Notes under the pieces: model-generated
Told to the model about the DNA's origin: nothing
Seen by the model: the letters and a program-made list of their open reading frames with translations, nothing else
Database searches by the model: none
Source of the DNA: Candidatus Nanopelagicales bacterium
Lineage (GTDB): Bacteria > Actinomycetota > Actinomycetes > S36-B12
DNA: 61,239 bases
Reading direction: 5' to 3'
Assembly (NCBI GenBank): GCA_030836325.1
Contig: JAURQC010000006.1
Coordinates: 1 to 61,239, forward strand
Part shown: positions 49,499-58,223 of the stretch, piece by piece
Layout of the letters: every line of letters begins with the position of its first letter
Numbering within the stretch: position 1 is the stretch's first letter
Program-made: the position numbers and the translations under genes

Positions 49499-49512
49499 TT
49501 GCCGATCGGCAA
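49499..49512. promoter_or_regulatory. Perfect palindrome TTGCCGATCGGCAA
   Basis: A 14-bp perfect palindrome lies in the 63-nt divergent gap between the thiolase gene and the SDR gene, touching the A/T-rich -10 region of the thiolase (49493-49500). It is a strong candidate operator controlling both operons, typical of TetR- or PaaX-type dimers. Confidence 0.6.
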
Positions 49513-49550
49513 GGACACGCACTATCGCGCTCCCTCGAGGAAGTAGTGGC

Positions 49551-50330
49551 ATGACAGCAACCTCTCCGTCCCTTAGGTGCCTGGTCACCGGGGCAAGCCG
49601 GGGTATCGGTGCGGCCATTGTCGCCGATTTGGACCACGCGGGCCATCGGCTCGCGCTCACCGCGCGGACTGAAGCCTCGCTACGCGCGGTTGCCGACTCG
49701 CTGGCCTGCGCCGGTGGATCCCCGTTGGTGCTACCCGAGGACGCCACCGACCCTGAATCCGCCGAACGGCTCCACGACGCGATCACCGCGGCGTGGGGTG
49801 GCATCGATGTACTGGTCGTGAACGCGGGGGAGGGCAAGGCCGCGCCATTGGCCAAGACCGACGACGCGATGTGGCAGGCCTCGATGGACGTCAATCTGAC
49901 GGCCCCCTTTCGACTTCTGCGGGCGTTCGTCCCCGGGATGGTGGAGCGAGGATTCGGCCGGGTGGTGGTCGTCGCCAGCGTCGCGGCGAAGGTCGGTGCC
50001 CCCTACATCAGTGCCTACGCCGCGGCCAAGCACGGAGTCTTGGGCCTCGTCCGCTCCGTTGCCGTTGAAATCGCGACGAGTGGCGTGACGGTGAACGCGG
50101 TGTGCCCCGGCTATGTGGACACCCCGATGACCGACCGAACAATCGAGGCGATCGTCGAACAGACCGGGCGTACCCCCGAACAGGCGCGGGCATCCTTGGA
50201 ACGACAGCAACCCATCGGTCGCCTAATCGCTCCTCGGGAGGTGGCCGATGCGGTGCGTTTCTGTATCGCCGATGCAGGAGCTCTCAACGGACAGGCAATC
50301 AATCTCGATGGTGGAGGAGTCCAATCATGA
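49551..50330 (+). CDS. Short-chain dehydrogenase, 3-hydroxyacyl-CoA/FabG type
   Basis: 259 residues from ATG 49551 with a GAGGAAG site. NAD(P) motif T-G-A-S-R-G-I-G at 13-20, N-A-G near 93, catalytic Ser in V-A-S-V-A and Y-A-A-A-K-H-G near 160. It opens a five-gene operon in which every junction overlaps. A 3-hydroxyacyl-CoA dehydrogenase role before the divergent thiolase is likely. Confidence 0.9.
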   Translation: MTATSPSLRCLVTGASRGIGAAIVADLDHAGHRLALTARTEASLRAVADSLACAGGSPLVLPEDATDPESAERLHDAITAAWGGIDVLVVNAGEGKAAPLAKTDDAMWQASMDVNLTAPFRLLRAFVPGMVERGFGRVVVVASVAAKVGAPYISAYAAAKHGVLGLVRSVAVEIATSGVTVNAVCPGYVDTPMTDRTIEAIVEQTGRTPEQARASLERQQPIGRLIAPREVADAVRFCIADAGALNGQAINLDGGGVQS

Positions 50331-50725
50331 CGGTCCGACGTGTTAACCCGCCCGATCTCGCCCCACCGGTGGGCTTTTCGCACGCGGTGGTCGCCGAGGG
50401 TGGAACGATCGTCTTCCTCGCTGGGCAGACGGCGCTGAATGCAGACGGCGTGATCGTCGGCCCGACGATTCTCGAGCAGTTCGAGCGCGTTATGAAGAAC
50501 CTCCTTCGATCGCTCACGGAAGCCGGCGGTACTCCGGATCAGTTGGCGAAGTTGACCATCTACTGCGTCGATCCGGCCGACTACCGCGCCAACGCCCGTG
50601 AACTCGGCCAGATTTGGAAGCGCCTGGCAGGTCGCGACTATCCGGCGATGACGCTCGTCGGTGTGACACGTCTGTGGGACGACGATGCCATGATCGAGAT
50701 AGAAGGCACGGCGGTCATCGCGTGA
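50327..50725 (+). CDS. RidA/YjgF-family enamine/imine deaminase
   Basis: 132 residues from ATG 50327, overlapping the SDR stop. The fold features F-L-A-G-Q-T-A-L-N near residue 32 and P-A-M-T-L-V-G-V near 107 match RidA-like proteins, although the classic R-x-C-V arginine site is replaced by other residues in V-D-P-A-D-Y-R. RidA proteins hydrolyse enamine/imine intermediates to ketones and ammonia. Within a CoA-ester operon this may process an amino-substituted ring intermediate. Confidence 0.85.
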   Translation: MTVRRVNPPDLAPPVGFSHAVVAEGGTIVFLAGQTALNADGVIVGPTILEQFERVMKNLLRSLTEAGGTPDQLAKLTIYCVDPADYRANARELGQIWKRLAGRDYPAMTLVGVTRLWDDDAMIEIEGTAVIA

Positions 50726-52839
50726 CTAAGTCCGCGCCGGAAATCGAGTCGCCGTTGACGAGCCTGTGGGCCGCTCAATCCATCGCGGTGGTCGGGGCGA
50801 CCGAGCGCGTCGGAGCCATGGGACGACTTCCCATGGTCTATCTGACCAAGTACGGCTACGACGGACGAATCCTGCCGGTCAACCCCAAGGGCGGGGAGGT
50901 GCTGGGAATCCCGGTGCACGCGTCGATCGGTGATGCGGTCGCGGTAGCGGGGAGTGTGGACCTGGCGTTGATCATGGTCCCGGCCGCTGCCGTCCAAGGA
51001 GCGGTCCGCGAGTGCGCGGACGCCGGCGTCGGAGTGTGCGTCGTGATGTCCTCGGGCTTCGGTGAAGTGGGTGAGGAAGGCCGTCAGCGCCAGGATCGTC
51101 TAGTCGAGATCGCGCGGAGTGCCGACATGCGACTGGTGGGTCCGAACTGCATCGGATCGGTGGGCGGCGCGGATCGGGTGTTCGCGACTTTCAGTCCAGT
51201 CTTTTCTGCGGAGTCCACTCCCTTGCCCAGCGGATCGCTGGCCCTGGTGAGTCAATCCGGAGCACTGGGTTTTGGGGCGTTGAGCCTCGGGCTGGAGCGC
51301 GAAGTGCCCATCGGAACCGCGATCACGACCGGCAACGAAGCAGACGTCTCGGCCGAGGAGATCGCGTCCGTTCTGGCGCAAGATCCGGGGGTCGGGGGAC
51401 TCTTGCTATACCTGGAGTCGGTGAGCGACCTCGAGGCTCTCGCGGCGGCTGCGTCCCAGGTACCAACCATCGCGGTGAAGGCAGGTCGCAGCGAAGCCGG
51501 CGCCAAGGCCGCCGCCTCGCATACCGGGGCTTTGACCTCCGGAGACGACGTCGTGGACGCCGGTCTTGCGAGTGCCGGTGTCGCTCGAGTGGACACCATC
51601 GACCACTTACTCGACGCGGGACTACTTGTTGCCACCGGTGCCCGACTGCATGGGCCGAAAGACCCGCGCGTGGGCATCGGGATCATCACGACGTCCGGCG
51701 GAAGCGGGATCCTCGCGGCGGATGCAATCGAACGGGAGGGGCTGGCGTTGGCCGCACTCGGTCCGGCGACTGTCTCTGACATCTCGTCGCTTATCCCTGA
51801 CTACGGAAACGCTCAGAACCCGGTCGATGTCACCGCGGCCGTGATGGGCGCGCCGGGTTTGTTCGAAGACTGTGTGAATCGACTCGCCGATGACCCTGCG
51901 GTGGATGCCGTCGTCGCTTGTTTCGCGGTGCTCGTGGGCGACGATGTCCTGCGTATCGCTACCGCGCTAGGTGACGTTCGCGCGCGAACTAACAAACCGG
52001 TCGTCGCGGCGCGTACCGGTGCGGCGGCGCTGGCGCCGGAAGGGGCTCGGCTTCTGGCCGAGCAAGGAGTGGCGGTCTACCCGACTCCCGAACGAGCGGT
52101 CAGCGCGCTGCGGGCACTGCGCGATTCGTGTCGCGGTCCACGCATATTTGAGATTGACGAGAACTCCACCTCCAGCGTTGATGCACCTAAGGCGGACGCC
52201 ACGGAGTCCGAGGTGAAAGCAGTGCTGGCGAGAGCGGGACTCCCTGTTCCTGAGTCGGTGATCGTGACCGACGCCGAGGGTGCTCGCGTTGCTATTGAGC
52301 AGGTGGGTGGACGGGCTGTGCTGAAGGCGGTCGTTCCGGGATTGCTGCACAAGTCGGATGCGGGGGGAGTTGTCGTCGACGTCGGTCCAGAACGTGCAGC
52401 GGTGGCCTTCGATCAATGCGCCGCCCTAGGCGGTCAGGTTCTCGTCGAACGCTTTGTTCCCGGTGGTGTCGAGGTTTTGGTCGGCGTGACGCCGAGTCCG
52501 ATGGGTCGAGTTCTGACCATTGGCGTGGGAGGCGTGCTCACCGAAGTTGTGTCAGATGTCGCGGTGACTGTGCTGCCGGCGACCTCGGAGGACATCGAGC
52601 AATTGCTTGATCGCACGCGCCTTGGCCCCCTGCTCGCCGGTGTTCGCGGTGCGGCTCCTGCAGACCGAATGGCCCTCGTCGAGACGATCAAACGTCTCGT
52701 TAACGTCGTTTCCACGTGGCCTCAGGACATGGAAATCGAACTGAATCCGGTGACGGTTCTAACGTCCGGATGTTGGATCCTGGATGCGGTCGTGCACCGC
52801 GCAGCCGAAAGCGACAACCAAGAGAAGGGTGCTCATTAA
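50722..52839 (+). CDS. ADP-forming acyl-CoA synthetase (acetyl-CoA synthetase family)
   Basis: 705 residues from GTG 50722. N-terminal CoA-binding domain (V-G-A-T-E-R-V-G) and succinyl-CoA-ligase-like domains (V-S-Q-S-G-A-L-G), with the phosphorylated His in A-S-H-T-G-A-L. A C-terminal ATP-grasp domain follows after about residue 485 (H-K-S-D-A-G-G-V). All parts are in one chain, as in the fused bacterial form. It makes an acyl- or aryl-CoA with ATP to ADP conversion, or runs in reverse to form ATP. It overlaps both neighbours. Confidence 0.9.
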   Translation: MTKSAPEIESPLTSLWAAQSIAVVGATERVGAMGRLPMVYLTKYGYDGRILPVNPKGGEVLGIPVHASIGDAVAVAGSVDLALIMVPAAAVQGAVRECADAGVGVCVVMSSGFGEVGEEGRQRQDRLVEIARSADMRLVGPNCIGSVGGADRVFATFSPVFSAESTPLPSGSLALVSQSGALGFGALSLGLEREVPIGTAITTGNEADVSAEEIASVLAQDPGVGGLLLYLESVSDLEALAAAASQVPTIAVKAGRSEAGAKAAASHTGALTSGDDVVDAGLASAGVARVDTIDHLLDAGLLVATGARLHGPKDPRVGIGIITTSGGSGILAADAIEREGLALAALGPATVSDISSLIPDYGNAQNPVDVTAAVMGAPGLFEDCVNRLADDPAVDAVVACFAVLVGDDVLRIATALGDVRARTNKPVVAARTGAAALAPEGARLLAEQGVAVYPTPERAVSALRALRDSCRGPRIFEIDENSTSSVDAPKADATESEVKAVLARAGLPVPESVIVTDAEGARVAIEQVGGRAVLKAVVPGLLHKSDAGGVVVDVGPERAAVAFDQCAALGGQVLVERFVPGGVEVLVGVTPSPMGRVLTIGVGGVLTEVVSDVAVTVLPATSEDIEQLLDRTRLGPLLAGVRGAAPADRMALVETIKRLVNVVSTWPQDMEIELNPVTVLTSGCWILDAVVHRAAESDNQEKGAH

Positions 52840-54401
52840 TGGACGTTGGTCGACTCGTTGCGCGATCGATGACTCGTTACCGCGATCGAATCGCGCTCGA
52901 AGGCCCAGAAGGGTCGAGCACCTTCGGTCGCACCGGCGCACGTGTCATGCAGTTGGCGCGTGCCCTGCGGGCGTTGGGTCTGGAGACCGGTGATCGTGTC
53001 CTGGACCTGCAGTCGAATCAGAACACCTACATCGAGACCGACTTGGGGATTAGTACCGCAGGCCTGTGTCGAGTCGCATTGAACTATCGCCTGCATCCGA
53101 CCGACTGGGAGCGAATCGCGGGTGACTGCAGTCCTCGCGTGCTGATCCTGGACGCCAAATTCTGGGATGACGCGGCAGGAGTTCGAGCCGCTGTGGACCA
53201 CGTGATCGTCATCAACGCCGGTGACTCCGGCGTCGAAGGCGCCACTGAATACGAGAACTTCCTTGCTAATCAGTCTGACGCGCCGTTCCTCCTGAGCGTT
53301 GATCCCGATGCCCTCGTCTCACTGAACTACTCCAGCGGTACCACAGGGCGACCCAAGGGCGCCATCCGTACCCACCGCAACCGGATGGCGAGCTTGAACA
53401 ACATCGTCACCGACCTGTTGCGGGGCGTCCCGACGGAAAAGTCCACCTGGGTGCACGCCGGGCCCGTCACTCACACCAGTGGGCTGTTCGTTCTTCCGTT
53501 CTTCACCTTCGGAGCGCGACAGATCGTGCAACCCAAATACGAACCCGAGGCGCTCGTCGACGCGATCGAGAATCGGGGAGCAACGGCCACGGCCCTCGTC
53601 CCCACGATGGTTGCGCGGTTGCTGACACTGCCGGACATCAATCCGGAGCGGATGTCGGGACTGGAGTTCCTGGGCTACGCAGGCGCACCGATGCCACCGG
53701 AGCAAATCCGGCAGTGCTTCGAGCGCATCACGCCCAACATGGCCCAGTACTACGGGCTGGTGGAGGCGATCCCGCCGGTGACGGTGCTCGGATTCGCAGA
53801 CCACGCCCTAGGCGTCGCGGGCGACGAGGCCATTCTCACCAGCGCCGGCATGCCATGCGTCGGCGTCGAGATCCGAATCGTCGACGAAGACGGCAAGGAT
53901 GTGCCCGCCGGTGAGATCGGTGAGGTGATCACCCGCGGTGACCATGTGATGCGCGGCTACTACGGCCAGGCCGGTTCGGATGCGACGGTGACGAAGGCGG
54001 TTCGAGACGGCTGGCTGCACACGGGCGATCTCGGACGGGTCGATGACCTCGATCGGCTGTTCCTCGTCGACCGCAAGGGTGACATGATCATTTCCGGTGG
54101 CTACAACATCTACCCGCGTGAGATCGAGGACGTCATCGCCGAGGTTCCGGGTGTGCACGAGGTTGCCGTCGTCGGCGTCTCCGATAGCGAGTGGGGCCAG
54201 CACGTCACCGCCCTCCTCACCGTGCAACCGGGCGCTGACGTCACTCGCGAAGCCGTCCAGGCCCACTGCAAGTCGCGGATGGCTTCCTACAAGAAGCCCA
54301 AGGACGTTCGAATCGTGGAGTCCTTCCCGCTCAACTCCACGGGCAAGATCGCCAAGAAGGTACTGCGGGAGCAACTCGAAGCGGAAGGATCTCCCTCGTG
54401 A
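52839..54401 (+). CDS. AMP-forming acyl/aryl-CoA ligase
   Basis: 520 residues from ATG 52839 (TAATG overlap). The AMP-binding motif is N-Y-S-S-G-T-T-G-R-P-K-G near residue 165; Q-Y-Y-G-L-V-E-A, G-W-L-H-T-G-D-L-G and the C-terminal N-S-T-G-K-I-A-K-K with the catalytic Lys are present. Substrate may be a fatty, aryl or dicarboxylic acid. Two different CoA-forming ligases in a row suggest that two acids are activated in one pathway. Confidence 0.9.
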   Translation: MDVGRLVARSMTRYRDRIALEGPEGSSTFGRTGARVMQLARALRALGLETGDRVLDLQSNQNTYIETDLGISTAGLCRVALNYRLHPTDWERIAGDCSPRVLILDAKFWDDAAGVRAAVDHVIVINAGDSGVEGATEYENFLANQSDAPFLLSVDPDALVSLNYSSGTTGRPKGAIRTHRNRMASLNNIVTDLLRGVPTEKSTWVHAGPVTHTSGLFVLPFFTFGARQIVQPKYEPEALVDAIENRGATATALVPTMVARLLTLPDINPERMSGLEFLGYAGAPMPPEQIRQCFERITPNMAQYYGLVEAIPPVTVLGFADHALGVAGDEAILTSAGMPCVGVEIRIVDEDGKDVPAGEIGEVITRGDHVMRGYYGQAGSDATVTKAVRDGWLHTGDLGRVDDLDRLFLVDRKGDMIISGGYNIYPREIEDVIAEVPGVHEVAVVGVSDSEWGQHVTALLTVQPGADVTREAVQAHCKSRMASYKKPKDVRIVESFPLNSTGKIAKKVLREQLEAEGSPS

Positions 54402-55891
54402 GCGATGAGCAACCCGGCCAGTATCCCTACACGCGCGGGATTTCGGCCGATCCCGGCGTTTGGACGATGGGGCAGTACGCGGGATTCGGCACGGCGCGAG
54501 AGACCAACGCTCGATTCCGCAGTCTGCTCGACCAAGGCCTCACCGGCTTCAGCGTTGCGCTCGACCTACCGACCCAGATGGGTCTGGACTCCGACGCTCC
54601 CTCGGCGCGCGGCGAGGTGGGTAAGGTCGGAGTGGCCATCGACTCCCTCGCCGACATCGAAGTCCTGATGGAGGGGATTCCACTCGAACGGATCAGTCAG
54701 GTGCGCACCACCGCGAACTCGATCGGCTACATTTGGGCTGCGCTTTTCGAAGCCCTTGCCACCAAACGGGGCGTCGATCCCGGCGATTTCGGAATGTTTA
54801 TCCAAAACGACGTCTTGAAGGAGTACTTCGCTCGGGGTACGCAGATCTTTCCAGCGCCGGCAGGCTTGAAACTCTCGGTCGACGTCATTGAACACGTCGC
54901 GCGCAAGATCCCGCGGTGGGTCTCACTCGCGATGTCTGGCTATCACATTCGAGAGTCAGGATCGGACGCTGTTCAGGAAATTGCGTTCACCTTCTCCAAT
55001 GCACGGGCCTATCTTGATGCCGCGATTGCGCGCGGACTGTCGGTGGATGATGTTGCACCAACTTTGTTCACTTTCCTATCGAGCAACATGGACTTCCTGC
55101 CGGAGATAGCAAAGTTCCGTGCGGCCCGTCGGGTGTGGGCCCGACTCGTCCGTGAGGAGTATGGGGCAAAGGACCCGCGGTCCGAGCAGTTGCGGATCTT
55201 CGTGTTCACCGCCGGATCCTCGTTGACCGCGCAGCAGCCCCTGAACAACGTGGTTCGAACATCGGTTGAAGCCCTCGCCGCGGCCCTAGGAGGAGTGCAG
55301 ACCATGCACGTGTGCGCCTACGACGAGGCCCTGGGGGTACCTACTGAAACGGCTGCAACCCTAGCTCTACGCACGCAGCAGGTCGTGGCGTTCGAGACCG
55401 GCGTGACCACGATGGTGGATCCGCTCGGTGGAAGCGTCGTTCTGGAATCGATGACCGATGACCTCGAACGCCGAATCCGCGATGAAATGGAACGCATCAC
55501 CAATCGAGGAGGAGCGTTGGAGTGCATCGAGTCCGGCTACTTTGCCGAATCCCTTTCCGATAGCGCTTACTCCCAAGCGCAGGCGGTTGATTCTGGGGAG
55601 AAGACGGTCGTGGGAGTCAATTCATTCGTGACTGATCCGGTTGCCTTCGACGTCTTCGCTGTCGATCCCGAGAGCGAGCGTGCCCAGGTGGCTAGCCTTG
55701 AGCGGGTCAGAGCCGAGCGGGATGCTGCTGCGGTGGCCACGGGACTGGAATCGCTGCGGACTGCAGCCGCGGCTGGTGAGAATGTGGTGCCGGCGTGCGT
55801 TGAGGCGGTGCAGGCCTATGCGACAGTGGGGGAAATGGCCGACGTTTTGCGGAGCGTTTACGGGACCTGGCAGCCCTCGAGCGCCTTCTAG
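54398..55891 (+). CDS. Acyl-CoA mutase large subunit (methylmalonyl-CoA mutase family), no B12 domain
   Basis: 497 residues from GTG 54398, overlapping the ligase gene by 4 nt. It covers the TIM-barrel substrate domain (Q-Y-A-G-F-G-T-A near 28, I-Q-N-D-V-L-K-E-Y near 130, S-G-Y-H-I-R-E-S-G near 175, G-G-S-V near 343) and lacks the B12-binding domain. That domain is encoded separately at 60.6 kb. Where methylmalonyl-CoA mutases have a conserved Arg (in P-S-M-R, by memory) this protein reads A-G-L-K, so the substrate may not be methylmalonyl-CoA. Its stop shares CTAG with the convergent malic enzyme. Confidence 0.85.
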   Translation: MSDEQPGQYPYTRGISADPGVWTMGQYAGFGTARETNARFRSLLDQGLTGFSVALDLPTQMGLDSDAPSARGEVGKVGVAIDSLADIEVLMEGIPLERISQVRTTANSIGYIWAALFEALATKRGVDPGDFGMFIQNDVLKEYFARGTQIFPAPAGLKLSVDVIEHVARKIPRWVSLAMSGYHIRESGSDAVQEIAFTFSNARAYLDAAIARGLSVDDVAPTLFTFLSSNMDFLPEIAKFRAARRVWARLVREEYGAKDPRSEQLRIFVFTAGSSLTAQQPLNNVVRTSVEALAAALGGVQTMHVCAYDEALGVPTETAATLALRTQQVVAFETGVTTMVDPLGGSVVLESMTDDLERRIRDEMERITNRGGALECIESGYFAESLSDSAYSQAQAVDSGEKTVVGVNSFVTDPVAFDVFAVDPESERAQVASLERVRAERDAAAVATGLESLRTAAAAGENVVPACVEAVQAYATVGEMADVLRSVYGTWQPSSAF

Positions 55892-57264
55892 TCCGTCGCC
55901 GCGACCACTGCTTCAGCGACGGCCGGTGCCACGTTGCTGTCGAACACGCTAGGGACGATGTAGATACTCGATAGCGCTTCATCGGTGACGACGGATGCAA
56001 TGGCTTCTGCGGCCGCAATCATCGCCGCGTCAGTGATCTTGTGTGCGCCTGAGTCCAGGAGTCCACGGAAGATACCGGGGAAAGCCAAAACGTTGTTGAT
56101 CTGGTTCGGATAGTCGCTACGACCTGTTGCCACTACCTTCGCGTACTTGGCGGCAACCACCGGATCGATCTCCGGATCTGGATTGGCGAGAGCGAACACG
56201 ATTGCGTCTTCAGCCATCGCTTGTACGTCTGAGCCGGTAATCACATTGGGCTGGCTGAGTCCGATGAAGACGTCTGCACCTTGCAGGGCCTCGGTGACCG
56301 AACCGGTGTGTCCGTCCGGGTTCGTGATCTCGGCGAGAGCGGAGCGATCGTCGTCCATTCGGTCCCGGCCCGGATAAAGGGGACCCTTGGAGTCGAAGAT
56401 GACGATGTTCCGAACGCCGGATTCCATCAGTAGGCGTGCGACCGCGACGCCGGCTGCGCCAGCACCCATCATGACCACCTTTATGCTGGGCATGTCTTTG
56501 CCGACGAGTCGGAGAGCGTTGTGTAGGGCAGCGAGGACGACCACCGCTGTACCGTGCTGATCGTCATGGAATACCGGGATGTCCAGGCTCTCCCGTAGCC
56601 GCCGTTCGATTTCGAAGCAGCGCGGTGCGGAGATGTCCTCGAGATTGATACCGCCGAATCCGGGGGCGATTAACTCCACTGCCCGCACGATCTCGTCTGG
56701 ATCCTTGGTGTCAAGGCAGATGGGCCATGCATCCACACCCCCGAACTTCTTGAACAGTGCCGCCTTGCCCTCCATGACAGGCATCGCGGCTTTGGGGCCG
56801 ATGTCGCCAAGTCCGAGAACAGCAGAGCCGTCCGTGACCACGGCGACGGAGTTCCTCTTGATCGTTAGGTTGCGAGCATCTGAGGGGTTTTCGTAGATGG
56901 CCATGCACACGCGGGCGACGCCCGGGGTGTACGCCCGGGCGAGGTCGGTCCGATTGCGCAGCGGCACTTTGAGATCGACAGTTATCTTTCCGCCCAAATG
57001 AATGAGGAAAGTGGAGTCGCTGACTTTCTCGACTGAGCAACCCGCAAGCTGGTCCAACTTCTTTCGCACGATTTCCACATGCGTTGAGTCATGCGTTGTG
57101 CACGAGAGGTCCAACACGACCGACTGGTTCCCAGGATCCACCACATCCAATCCGGTGATCACAGCACCGGCGCTCGCGACCGTCGAGATGATGGCTCCGG
57201 ATGCATGGAGTTCGGGGGTAGCGATGAGTCGGAATACGTTCGAATAACCAGGGCTCGCGTTCAC
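55888..57264 (-). CDS. NAD-dependent malic enzyme with N-terminal ACT domain
   Basis: 458 residues from GTG 57264. Residues about 8-85 form an ACT domain, a regulatory ligand-binding fold. The malic enzyme part follows: Y-T-P-G-V-A-R-V-C near 114, catalytic Lys in G-K-A-A-L-F-K-K, metal ligands in E-D-I-S-A-P-R-C-F and D-D-Q-H-G-T-A, and the nucleotide site G-A-G-A-A-G-V. It converts malate to pyruvate and CO2. The start is leaderless-like (TAGACT 6 nt upstream). It could drain C4 acids formed from succinyl-CoA or fumarate in this catabolic region. Confidence 0.93.
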   Translation of the reverse strand: MNASPGYSNVFRLIATPELHASGAIISTVASAGAVITGLDVVDPGNQSVVLDLSCTTHDSTHVEIVRKKLDQLAGCSVEKVSDSTFLIHLGGKITVDLKVPLRNRTDLARAYTPGVARVCMAIYENPSDARNLTIKRNSVAVVTDGSAVLGLGDIGPKAAMPVMEGKAALFKKFGGVDAWPICLDTKDPDEIVRAVELIAPGFGGINLEDISAPRCFEIERRLRESLDIPVFHDDQHGTAVVVLAALHNALRLVGKDMPSIKVVMMGAGAAGVAVARLLMESGVRNIVIFDSKGPLYPGRDRMDDDRSALAEITNPDGHTGSVTEALQGADVFIGLSQPNVITGSDVQAMAEDAIVFALANPDPEIDPVVAAKYAKVVATGRSDYPNQINNVLAFPGIFRGLLDSGAHKITDAAMIAAAEAIASVVTDEALSSIYIVPSVFDSNVAPAVAEAVVAATD

Positions 57265-57270
57265 GTCTGG

Positions 57271-57276
57271 AGTCTA
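57271..57276 (-). promoter_or_regulatory. -10 box TAGACT of the malic enzyme gene
   Basis: On the minus strand TAGACT ends 6 nt before GTG 57264 and no ribosome-binding site is present, supporting a leaderless message. Confidence 0.5.
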
Positions 57277-57320
57277 GGCGCCGTAGCGCCTCACCCGGTT
57301 CGCCAGGAGTGAGACGCTCC

Positions 57321-58199
57321 TCACGCCACGAGGGAACGTACGTGGTTCTGCGCTACGGGTGCCAGCAGATCGTGAAGCCGGTAGAACAGGCCGGTAGCTT
57401 CGTCCCCGGCCCACTCCGCCGGAAGGTACTCGCGAGGCAACCCTGGATCGATGTACGGCAACGGTCGCCACGACGTGAGCACGCGGGTGTAGTCCGCGAA
57501 CGCAGCTCCGGGATCGATGTCAGTTCGCTTGCGGTAGGCGATGCCCACGGGTTCGTAAGTTTCGGTGAAAGCCCGATACTGATCAGCGATGCTTTCCAGA
57601 TCCCACCAACCCTGGACGGCGTCGACGATTGCACCAAAGCCAACGTGCTCTGCAGCGAAGATGTCGACGTGCTCGTGCACGTCGAGAACATCCACTACGT
57701 ATCGAACATCCGCTTCGAGTGCGCGCGGGGCAATCCATAGTCCACCGCCCACCTGAGCGAAGCCGACTCGCGCGAGTCGAGAGCGGAGTCGGTAGCGCAG
57801 ATCACGTGCGCTCTCGGGAATCGAGAAGGCGACCAGGATCCAACCTGTGTCCAGCGGAGGCGTGCGGCGCTGGAGCACCCGCGCGTCACCGACATCAAAC
57901 GTGGTCCACGCATTCTCAGAGAGTGCGTATCCAACGGTGCCGTCGCGCTTGTCTGACAGCAGAATTCCGCGTCGCTTGAAACGAGAAAGAGCGCTTCGAA
58001 CTGCGGCGTCCTCTATCCCGACTTCTCCCATGAGGGTGAGCAATGTCGAGACGGGCAACCAGCCACCAATGGATCGACTGAATGCACCGAAGACAGTGAT
58101 GATCAGCGATTGGGGACGGCTAGCCCGCAAGGTGACGTCGTTCGGTTCCCCACCGAACGTGCGCAGAGTTTCTGCGGATTCGTGACCGAGGTGATCCAC
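57321..58199 (-). CDS. PaaX-family transcriptional regulator
   Basis: 292 residues from GTG 58199. The N-terminal winged helix starts at R-P-Q-S-L-I-I-T-V-F-G-A near residue 28, with the recognition region A-A-V-R-S-A-L-S-R-F-K-R-R-G-I-L near 65-80. The C-terminal PaaX domain covers about 100-280. PaaX repressors bind phenylacetyl-CoA or other aryl-CoA. No paa operon is near, so the effector here may be an aryl-CoA made by the ligases at 50-54 kb. Leaderless-like start with TATTGT 6 nt upstream. Confidence 0.9.
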   Translation of the reverse strand: MDHLGHESAETLRTFGGEPNDVTLRASRPQSLIITVFGAFSRSIGGWLPVSTLLTLMGEVGIEDAAVRSALSRFKRRGILLSDKRDGTVGYALSENAWTTFDVGDARVLQRRTPPLDTGWILVAFSIPESARDLRYRLRSRLARVGFAQVGGGLWIAPRALEADVRYVVDVLDVHEHVDIFAAEHVGFGAIVDAVQGWWDLESIADQYRAFTETYEPVGIAYRKRTDIDPGAAFADYTRVLTSWRPLPYIDPGLPREYLPAEWAGDEATGLFYRLHDLLAPVAQNHVRSLVA

Positions 58200-58205
58200 G
58201 GTGTG

Positions 58206-58211
58206 ACAATA
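58206..58211 (-). promoter_or_regulatory. -10 box TATTGT of the PaaX-like gene
   Basis: TATTGT on the minus strand ends 6 nt before GTG 58199. A nearby GGCGAGATCTCAG stretch includes the 8-bp palindrome GAGATCTC, which could serve as an autoregulatory site. Confidence 0.45.
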
Positions 58212-58223
58212 CTGAGATCTCGC

